From Terfezia claveryi (taxonomy: Eukaryota > Ascomycota > Pezizomycetes > Pezizales > Pezizaceae): DNA of 64,000 bases. The notes beneath the pieces were generated by a model, which was given only the letters and a program-made list of their open reading frames with translations, had not been told where the DNA came from and searched no databases. The DNA is taken from the NCBI GenBank assembly GCA_015179025.1, contig WHUX01000116.1:1-64000 (forward strand), in the 5' to 3' direction. Numbering within the stretch: the first letter of the stretch is position 1; every line of letters begins with the position of its first letter. Shown here piece after piece: positions 56,011 to 64,000 of this stretch. A program made the translations under genes and the position numbers.

Positions 56011-57066
56011 GATGAAATATCTTACTGACTGATATGATTGCCAGTCCTTTGCAGAACCAACTAAGGACTATATAAGAAGTTGTAATACTTGTAAACGGAC
56101 AAAGTATTCCAACAAGGCGCCACTTGGACTCGTAACCCTATTACATGTACCAAGTAGGCCATGGACTGACATATCGATGGATTTTCTTAAGTTAGCACCT
56201 GTGTTTACTAAGTGTTCAATTTTGTACCCGAATATTCCTGTTGAAGAAGATCATGTAGTTTGTATTTCACGACTTTGGACGATTGTCGATAGACAATCAG
56301 GATTCAAGTTTCTTATTCCTGTCTCAGATAATTTTACAGCAGAACAATATACTGCTACCTTTGATACTCATGTAGTCCCGACTATGGGATACCCTTTCTG
56401 TATTGTTTTTGACCGTGACACTCTTTTTATGTCAACGCACTTTCAAGATTGGGCTAGGAATAAAAGAATCAAGTTGGAACCGTCCACCGTATATCATTCA
56501 CGTGCAGACGGACAATCGGAAATTGTGAACAAAGAAATTCTACAAGTAGCAAGAGCCTGTAAAATCGAAGGATTTGATTGGCTATAGAAACTACTAGAGA
56601 TACAGTTGAAACTTAACTCTAGGTATAATGCCGCTAGATAGAATAGTCCCTTTTCCACACTATTTGGATTTAATGCACATCTTGGCGTATAGATACTTCC
56701 ATACCCCATTAATGCATATGTACCCGCAAATAAACATCATGAGGTAATGTCTAAAAACCTATATGACGCCAAGAAGACTCAAGTATCTCAAGCGAACAAA
56801 CGACTACCTAATACAGCCAAATTTTCAGTCGGACAACAAGTTATGCTTTCCTCAGAAAATATCAACCTATCGAACGTCTCACCCAAACTCAAACCAAAAT
56901 GGCTAGGCCCATTTCCCATTATTTCTAGAAATCGGAAACGCAATAACTATAGCCTAGACCTATCCAGTCAACCTGACCTCCACCTCATATATAATACTTT
57001 TCATATTAGCAAACTCAAACCATACTACAAAAACGATCCCACCCAGTTCCCTCACAGACAATCTTA
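56011..57066 (+). pseudogene. A4 integrase
   Basis: One base is missing in GAAAAAAGATG at about 56008, shifting phase at the HHCC part. Then CNTCKRTK (56080), WTDISMDFLKLAPVF (first Asp, 56165-56205), FDRDTLFMSTHFQDW (second Asp, 56408-56455), RADGQSEIVNKEI (Glu, 56500-56540). The C-terminal part is GQQVMLSSENINLS (56830) and KWLGPFPII (56900). All three catalytic acidic residues are present. Stops at 56585 and 56638 (TAG) and a further one near 56690 break it. Confidence 0.92.
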
Positions 57067-57460
57067 GGAACCAGGACCAATTCAAGAAGATCGTTATAAA
57101 GTTGAAAGGATATTAGAATTTAGAACAGCTCCTCAAACTGGAGAAAGACAATATAAGGTCAGATGGCTAGGATACTCTCCTAAATATGATTCTTGGGTAA
57201 ACGCCAAGGATATTACCACCTAAATTCTTCAAGACTTCTGGACGACTGGAAGTATGGAAGACACATTCAAGAGACGTCTAAGGACTAAAGGAAAACAAGG
57301 ACCATGAACCAGAGATGAGACTCGAGCTCTCATCCAACAAGAATGAGATAGAATCATGAGTCAAGGAAATACTAAGGATATTCATGTTAATGCTAATGTA
57401 TTAACAATGCATCAAATCTTAGGACGTATGGAAACCAATATGGCAGAACGAAAGAAGTAA
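57067..57460 (+). pseudogene. A4 chromodomain and tail
   Basis: DRYKVERILEFRTAP, RQYKVRWLGY, YDSWVNAKDI (57090-57220), then the tail RDETRALIQQE...MHQILGRMETN to TAA 57458-57460. TAA and TGA interrupt the ITT*ILQD and GP*TRDE positions. Confidence 0.88.
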
Positions 57461-57488
57461 GGATAGGAAATCCTTCTATGTGGGGAAG

Positions 57489-57974
57489 TGTAATGGAGAA
57501 CGTTTGTTTTATTGCTTATATGATTGATTATATACTTTTGTATTTCCTATATTACTACTATGTTATATAACTAAGCCTCTCAGTTGAAGGACTAGCCTTC
57601 AACCACCTCCTATTGCTTTATAAGTATCCATAGCACGCGGAATTTGCCATGGGAAGTCCCATGGCACTTGCCATATGACGACACCCTCATTATGGCCGCT
57701 TGACCTCTGTTTAAAGGCGTGTGAGTCATTACTATAGCCACATGACCATCGTTTATGGCGTGTGACTCATTACTATGGCCACATGACCCTTTTTGTACAG
57801 CGCACCACCTTCTGGTATGCCACCCTTTATTGTATTTATTTCCTTAGTCATCAGATCTCAAAGAAGTATAAATAGGCCACTGGATTCCCTCTGGAATCCA
57901 CAGAAAGACAAGAAGCAACCAAGCAAGCATTTAGAGCAAGCAAGCCTATATTCCGATCAGATCAAGATAATATA
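57489..57974 (+). repeat. A4 3' LTR, part 1
   Basis: TGTAATG start, TATAAATA 57867-57874. Opened by FB3 at the TA of ATAATATA (57973-57974). Confidence 0.93.
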
Positions 57975-58530
57975 CCATTCACAACCTAGTAGTGATCAGC
58001 CACTGTCTTATAACCATCCCTGCAACCCCCTGGCAGCAACACCCCTAGCCACATCTCGTAATATATTATGACTCTGCTGATTCCGGCTATATTCACCACT
58101 ATAGAAGCAAATACGCTCTACAACATGGTTACCCTCACATCCCGCTATATTCAACTCAATACCCCCATACCACCTCCTCCAGCATGACCCTTGTCATACC
58201 CGACCCCCCCCCCTAAACCCCCCCCAAAAGGGCGAGTATCATGCTGGTGAACTCATCACCATGAGAAGGCCCTTTACTTAATATCTATATTCATGATTAA
58301 ATATCTTCTAGGGCAGCAAGCAATAATATATACAAACAGTCAGCTATCATTATAAGCCACTCACCGCTCCAAAAATAAGCTATTTTCAGAATTAGGTATA
58401 TTTCTATGATTTATACTATTATAACCCCCATATACCTCAATCCGCTACAATACTCTCTTCCCAGGCATTCTCAGCCCCTGCCGAAAGGTCTCCAATAGCT
58501 CTGAAAGTTCTAATACCTTCCCTTTGGGCT
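57975..58530 (+). repeat. FB3 left inverted arm
   Basis: Pairs with 59260-59814. Contains TACGCTCTACAACATGG (58111) shared with FB1. Confidence 0.87.
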
Positions 58531-59259
58531 TCATGGATTGCTTCCATCTAGGAGGTTTTGTCACCCTCCTCTAGGGCTATTTCAACCCCCTCACAGCAAC
58601 CAACAGCAACCCCATATTTACGAGTCCAACTCAGCATCGACTTAGTTACTCTAAATTCCTCAACACCTAACCTAGTGCTTTGTCTAGTCTCGTGCCATTC
58701 TAGTGCTATACTTAGCGTCCAACCTAGCATCTACCAATATAGTAACCAGACTACCAACATAGCGTCCAACCTAGTACCCAACCTAGCGTGCTTTCAATAC
58801 CTACTCTGGTATATATCGGTAATGCTTGGGCTGATCTGGTAGCTATAAAGGGTGTAAAGGGTTTAAAATGCCTCGAAAAAGGCCAGCATACCGCCATAGC
58901 TAATGCGACTACCTAGAGCCTAAAATGGGGGGGTATTGTAGCTCCAGAGTGGTTAGCAACCTCTCTGGGGCCGCTAAGGATGCTTTAGAGGAGTGTTGAA
59001 CTCGGGGGATTGAGGAGGGCATAGATGGGGTGGATTTGGCTGATTGAATAAGAGCTCTCAGAACTTACTCAGTGTACTGAGTTGAGATCCTACAATTTGT
59101 AATTTTGCATACTCCGTACCAACCAAACTAGCACGCTCCACTTTCAGCACTAATTTACTATGGATATAGGTAAAGGTCTCCTCGCGGTTGTGGGCCTATT
59201 CATACAATATAAGGCTAACAGAGGGAGTAGAGGTAGGGGTATTAATGGAGGGTGAAGAT

Positions 59260-59814
59260 TCTTGAAGGGGGGGTATTAGAGCTCCCAGAGCTATTGGAGA
59301 CCTTTCAGCGGGGGCTGAGAATGCTTGGGAAGAGAGTATTGCAGTGGATTGAGGTATATGGGGGTTATAATAGCATAAATCATGGAAATATACCTAATTC
59401 TGAAAATAGCTCATTTTTGGAGCAGTGAGCGGCTTGTAATGATAGCTGACTGTTTGCATATATTGTTGCTTGCTGCCCTAGAAGCTGTTTAATCATGAAT
59501 ATAGATGTTAGGTAAAAGGCCCTCTCATGGTTATGAGTTCACCCATATGATACTCGCCCTATTGGGGGGGGTTCAGGGGGAGGGGTCGGGTATGACAACG
59601 GTCATGCAGAGGGAGGTGGTATGGGGATATTGAGTTGAATATAGTGGGATGTGAGGGTAACTATGTTGTAGAGCGTATTTGCTTCCATAGTTGTAAATAT
59701 AGCCGGAATCAGCAGAGTCATAATATATTACGAGATGTAGGTGGAGGTGTTGCTACTAGGGGGTTGTAGGGATGGTCATAAGTCAGTGGCTGATCACTAC
59801 TAGGTTCCGAATGG
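59260..59814 (-). repeat. FB3 right inverted arm
   Basis: Reverse complement of the left arm, e.g. CTCCAATAGCTCT (58490) against AGAGCTATTGGAG (59297). Confidence 0.87.
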
Positions 59815-60012
59815 TAAGCTTAGATAGCACAAATCATATAAGATAGATTACACCAGTTAATTACTGTTCCCTTCGGGAACGTCCCACATAGTAATCTCCC
59901 TACCCTTCTGAGGTCTTACCTCAGCAGAACCGAAATACACGAACGTCCGTGCCTACGGATATAGATTGTATAAACGGTACCGAATAAATACTGTCTAGTA
60001 CCCTTCATTACA
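59815..60012 (+). repeat. A4 3' LTR, part 2
   Basis: Continues from AGCTTAGATAGC to CATTACA at 60012, followed by the TAGAA duplication. Confidence 0.92.
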
Positions 60013-60017
60013 TAGAA

Positions 60018-62035
60018 ACTCAAGAAAGCCTTCTACTTAGCACTGATTCTAGCCCATTTCAACTACAAACAGGAGTATATCATTAAAACAGATGCCTCTA
60101 ACTATGTTTCCTCTAGAATACTATTCCAGAACAATGATAATGGTGTCCTCCACCTAGTGGCATATTTCTCCAAAAAGTATTCTCCAATAGAATATAATTA
60201 TGAGATATATGACAAAGAGTTAATAGCTATTGTACAAGTATTTAAGAAATAGAGGCTTTACCTGAAATCAGCAAAGGGTATTATAGAGGTTCTCTCTAAC
60301 TACAAGAACCTGGAATACTTTACAACTACTAAGTTATTGAACTACTGACAGGCTAGGTAATTAGAATTCTTGTCTCATTTTAACTTTAAGATCAGGAATC
60401 AGCGTAGAAAGGCAAGAGGTAAGCCAAATGTACTAACTAAAATATTAGAAGATCTTCTTAAGAGGGGAAATAAAAGGCTAAAGTACAAGAACCAGGTAGT
60501 ACTAAAGCTGGAAAATCTTGACTTGGCTACCAATATTCTTGCCAAGGCTGATATAGGGGGTATTGAGGCTAATACAGATGCAAAAAGTGATGTCCACCTA
60601 GAGGTAAAAAAGGCATATGAGGACAACCCCCTAGTTGAAGACATTATTATAGGAGTAGATTCTAACTAGTATCACCATGTTAAGATTTCTCTAGTTGAGT
60701 ATACTATTCAGGATAGCCTTCTATACCACCTGGACTGGCTGTATATACCAGAAGGGAATTTGCACCTCCCCCTGATTAGGGGACAATATAACACTTTAGC
60801 TGCTAGCCATCATAAAGTAGCTAAGATATTAGAACTACTTTCTAGGCAATAAACATAGATTAACTAATAGAAGGAGGTAGAATGGTACATATAGAATTGC
60901 CATATCTATAAGCATACAAAACCCACCCGCCATGCTCCTTATGATACCCTGAAGCCCCTGAAGATCTCAGATCAGACCTGGCAATATCTGACTATAGACT
61001 TCATAACTGGGTTGTTGTAGGACTTGAGATTCAATCCCATCCTGATAGTGGTAGATTGGCTAATGAAAATAAGGCATATGATGCTTTGCTGGGATACCTG
61101 CTCCACCCTAGACCTAGCCAATCTCTACCTCACTAATATGTTCCAGTATCATAGCCTTCCAGAATCTATTGTATCTGACTAGGGGCCTCAGTTCACCTTA
61201 GAATTCTGGAAAGCATTCTGTAAGCTTTTAGAGATTAAGATAAGTCTCTCGACAGCCTACCACCCTCAAACTAATAGCTAGTTAGAAAGGATGTATACTA
61301 TCATAGAATAATATCTGCAGGCCTATATCAACTACTAGCAAAATAACTGGGTGTCCTTGTTAGCAACCTGTGAGTTCACCACAAACAACCAGTTTTCAAA
61401 GTCCTTAAAAACCTCCCCCTTCCTACTCAATTATAATTGGTACCCCTAATTTGTGGATGCTCTAGCTCTCCTGTAGAGAATCCACCCCCCAGTTAAGAAG
61501 TTTGCAGCTGAAATTGTGGAGCTCTACTCTACCCTGAAAGCTAAGCTGGAATATATGCAAGCTAGGTAAGTTGAATATACTAATGGATTACAGTTGCCAG
61601 CCCTCAAGTATTAGCCAGAAGATAAAGTATAACTCTCCAGCTAGCACTTCTGGACAGAATGGCCTTCTCGCAAGCTGGATCATAAGTTCTTGAAGCTATA
61701 TAAGGTATTAGGGAATATAGGTACTCACACATACTAGTTGAAGTTCCTCAAGGACATCAAATACCACTCTGTATCAGAAGTTGAGCCTGCGGCAGACAAC
61801 TCCCTTCTAAAACAGAAGCATCCCCCCCTCCTCTTATAGTAGTTGAGGGTAAGGAGAAGTAGGAGGTTGAAGAGGTATTGGACTTGAAGAAGAGGTATAG
61901 TTATCTGCAATATAAAGTTAAAAAGTTAAGGGATAAGGAGGCAACTTGGCAACTTGCAGAGGACTTAGAGAATATACATGATTTGGTTACTATATTATAT
62001 TAGTAATACCTAAGGAAGCCTTACCCAATTAAATG
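60018..62035 (+). pseudogene. B3 RNase H, integrase and chromodomain
   Basis: Resumes after A4 with LKKAFYLALILAHFN and [10 protein letters not shown] (60085), [12 protein letters not shown] (60200). The tether 60370-60666 is open (99 codons). Integrase has LTIDFITGL (60985), SDWGPQF with TAG for Trp (61175), TNSQLERMYTIIE; the GPY/F-equivalent is degraded. Chromodomain: EVEEVLDLKKRYS, LQYKVKKLRDKEATWQ (61865-61960). Dense RIP stops. The C-terminus is near 62005. Confidence 0.85.
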
Positions 62036-62228
62036 ATATTGTACCTTTTAAGAGTCATATAGTAAGGCCTATCTGACTCTCATTCTTGTTGTTATTGTTT
62101 GGAGTTGGAGTTCTTGTTTTTTGGAGTTGGGGTTTTGGTTTTTGCTTTTGTTATTATTTGTATTGATTTTGCTGGTTGTTATATCTAAGCCTCCTTGTCA
62201 CTACAGCTTCAGCCTAAAGGGGGGATAG

Positions 62229-62768
62229 TATCACAACTATATGCTTAGTTGTCTTTGTCTTTGTTATCACTTGCGATTGCAAGTGATAGAATATTATTAT
62301 TGTTGCTTTTGGTATTACTTACGATGCCGGTAATAGGTTATCGTTATCTTACTTAACTTTTGAGGTATGGATTTTAGAAAGGTTATTCCTTCTATTACTC
62401 TAGCCCAGAATTATGTATATATAGCCTCTGTCCCTCGTACTGTCATTGGATCCCTATCTAATATCTTGTATACCCAATAGAATACCTTACCTCTCCCAGT
62501 ATGTGTATACCTCTCTTATATAGCTCCTTGTCTTGTAAACAGTTCTACAGTACAGCTGTCTCCCTTTAACACATATGGTAACTACTTTAATATGTCTCTT
62601 GTCCTTACCTCTTGCTTTCTACCTCTTGTCTTTACCTCTTACCTCCTACCCTTACCTTATCTCAGCCTTCCCTAATTACATACATAGCATTACTATATAT
62701 ATGATCCCTTTACCTACTGCCTAGATCTACTCTTTAGTCACTATACTTCCTGAGCCCTCCCCATTACA
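62229..62768 (+). repeat. B3 3' LTR
   Basis: 540 bp, TATCACAACTATATGC...CATTACA, after the purine tract AAAGGGGGGATAG (62216-62228). Contains ATGTATATATAGCC (62413). Confidence 0.87.
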
Positions 62769-62789
62769 AGTACTATAAAATAATTATTA

Positions 62790-63400
62790 TCTTTTTTCAC
62801 TAAGCTAGGATTCTAGTCTAATTTGTCAGCACCTATTCTACCTTACCTTATACCTACTTATTCAAACTGTACTACTAGATTATACTAGATTGCTAAAAAT
62901 CTTACTAGAATAAAAAAGGACTAGATTTAGTAAACCAATAAATATAGAAAAGCTGGTGATTAGGTTATGCTATTAACAAACAACCTCCTATCAAAATACC
63001 ACTTTTTCAATCTATCCTCTAAATATATAGATCCCTTTACTATTACTAATTATTCACTTTAAAGTTAAAATACTAAATTTGACTCTACTGACTTTTCCAA
63101 TCTTAATAATATCAACAACTCCTTCTATACCTCATCACCTATATTTTCCTTTCAAAATCTAATTTAATTGTTTTCTTCTAGAACTCTGAATCAACTAGAA
63201 CCAGTTAAAAAAGATAAATATAAGGTAGAAAGAGTTTTGGAGTTTAGGTCTCAACTTAAAATAGGAAAGTTATAGTAAAAAGTAAAATAGAAAGGATGGC
63301 CTTATAAGTATAATAAATAAGTATTTGTTAATGAGGTTGATATATCATTGAGAAAAGAATTCTAGTTGAATAGTAGCAAGTAAGTAACTTATAAGAAAAG
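62790..63400 (+). pseudogene. A': integrase end and chromodomain of a diverged chromovirus
   Basis: Frames read LTRIKKGLDLVNQ, then GDWVMLLTNNLLSKYHFFN and DPFTI (62950-63040), which align with the YDAKKTQASQANK, GQQVMLSSENINLS and GPFPII blocks of family A. The chromodomain is DKYKVERVLEFRSQLK (63212), KGWPYKY and VFVNEVDI (63290-63345). Divergence from A1-A4 is far beyond RIP transitions, so this is a separate, older relative. Confidence 0.65.
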
Positions 63401-63859
63401 GAAAGTTAATAAGTATAAGCTTAGCAAAAATAAAATAAGGAAAGAAATATTGAATATGATTAATAAAGAAAGAGAAAATATTCTTTCAGTTTTTGTTTTA
63501 TCCAATACAATCAAGATTAATAAAGATAAAGGTAATAAAATGGACTTACTCCAAATAATACTTAGATATTTTTTTGAAGAAAGGTAGCCTTGAAAGGTAG
63601 TTAGATATTTTCTTAATAATATTGCTATTATTAAGGATTTTAAGAAAAGGTAAAGCAATATCTGGTATAATATAGTAGCAAGTAGAAGTAATACTTATGA
63701 GAATAGAAACAATAGGTATTATAGATTAAATATTAACTACTAATGTATATAAATTAAAAACTCTTATTTATTTCTTAAGATGGAAGTTTTTATCTAAACA
63801 AGAATGCATATAAGGAAGTTGCTTACTCATCTCCTATGTCTAACCTTATCCTTTACAAA
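63401..63859. other. Lys/Asn-rich decayed tail and spacer
   Basis: After the A' chromodomain, an AT-rich stretch reads Lys-rich on the plus strand (IRKEILNMINKEREN, about 63435-63480), plausibly the A' C-terminal tail. The 89-codon minus-strand frame at 63389-63658 is its hydrophobic antisense and is not supported. Nothing else is recognised. Confidence 0.5.
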
Positions 63860-64000
63860 TATATGTCTTATATATTTTAAGTTCCCAAGATATAATGCTT
63901 CTATATATATAGAGTAGAAACCTACCATTAATAATATTAACTAAAGGATTAAACTAACTTTCAATAAGCCCATTGAAGAGAATCATATCTGTGATAGATA
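63860..64000 (+). pseudogene. A5 fragment: second zinc-knuckle region
   Basis: TTCCCAAGATATAATGCTTC and AGCCCATTGAAGAGAATCAT match the A linker around the second knuckle (7633-7740). It is heavily RIPed and runs off the window edge. Confidence 0.7.

Larger units (their letters stand above)
57975..59814. mobile_element. FB3: 1.84-kb foldback element, TA target
   Basis: It splits the A4 3' LTR between ATAATATA and TAAGCTTAGATAG, which are adjacent in the 5' LTR (50580). TA (57973-57974, 59815-59816) is duplicated. Inverted ends are CCATTCACAACCTAG and the reverse complement of CTAGGTTCCGAATGG. The arms are about 555 bp (57975-58530 and 59260-59814), with a G/C-run pair (58200, 59565). The central 0.7 kb has only short ORFs. 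An ATGCCTCGAAAAAGG near 58868 resembles a DNA-binding-protein start but stops after 11 codons. Confidence 0.9.
50100..60012 (+). mobile_element. A4: complete-ended family A element, RNase H deleted
   Basis: LTRs 50100-50781 and 57489-60012 (the latter opened by FB3), with TAGAA duplicated at 50095-50099 and 60013-60017. Without FB3 it is about 8.07 kb, shorter than A1 because about 880 bp are missing between RT and linker. It is the best-preserved copy for Gag, the zinc-knuckle linker and integrase. The B3 RNase H reads on directly after it. Confidence 0.95.

Noticed and set aside
58558..58842. 94-codon ORF in the FB3 centre as a transposase
   Set aside because: No DDE motifs or helix-turn-helix seen; the segment repeats TAGCGTCCAACCTAG-like units.
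18005..62768. One giant B element from the B4 5' LTR to the B3 3' LTR
   Set aside because: The two LTRs belong to different subtypes (589 and 540 bp, different 5' parts) and the flanks CCCTA and AGTAC do not match.

Overview
The window looks like a heterochromatic repeat block from a filamentous ascomycete (Pezizomycotina). Almost all of it is LTR retrotransposon, and nearly every reading frame is broken by TAG, TAA or TGA where related copies read CAG, CAA, TGG or CGA. This CpA-to-TpA bias is the signature of repeat-induced point mutation (RIP). The only stretch that looks like non-repetitive host DNA is about 13566-16480, with one unrecognised 187-codon ORF. The organism assignment is inference; no rRNA, tRNA or conserved housekeeping gene is present.

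Two chromodomain-carrying Ty3/gypsy families dominate. Family A has an LTR of about 675 bp (TGTAATG...CATTACA) and one long gag-pol frame that carries two extra CCHC zinc knuckles between RNase H and integrase. Copies are A1 (1297-10167), A2 (fragment 10340-13400), A3 (22862-43346, opened by later insertions), A4 (50100-60012) and A5 (from about 63860); a diverged relative A' lies at 62790-63400. Family B has an LTR of 470-620 bp (TGTCACAAC...GTTACA) and a gag and pol apparently joined by -1 frameshifting. Copies are B1 (25996-32333), B2 (22579-22861 plus 43347-48290), B3 (48296-50099 plus 60018-62768), B4 (18005-20830) and B5 (minus strand, 1-1296 plus 10168-10245). A short non-autonomous LTR element, C (18709-20226), sits in the B4 leader.

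The layout is nested and several steps are proven by target-site duplications. A1 is in the B5 LTR (CTAAG), B1 is in A3 (AATAT), A4 is in B3 (TAGAA) and C is in B4 (TAATA/TAATG). A3 sits between B2 pieces without a duplication, so a recombination or deletion is likely there.

Inside these retroelements lie protein-less inverted-repeat elements. FB1 (1.8 kb), FB2 (a 4.67-kb palindrome with nine tandem repeats in each arm) and FB3 (1.84 kb) each split a recognisable retroelement sequence at a TA dinucleotide that is duplicated. A 248-bp MITE is present four times with CATCAG termini and a 2-bp CA/TA duplication. FB2 and the MITE share their terminal motif, and FB1 and FB3 share a subterminal block. 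These look like passengers of Tc1/mariner-type transposases encoded elsewhere. Another inverted-repeat element lies at 17252-17913. The palindromes, the extra zinc knuckles in family A pol and an antisense frame in the family A leader are the least expected features.
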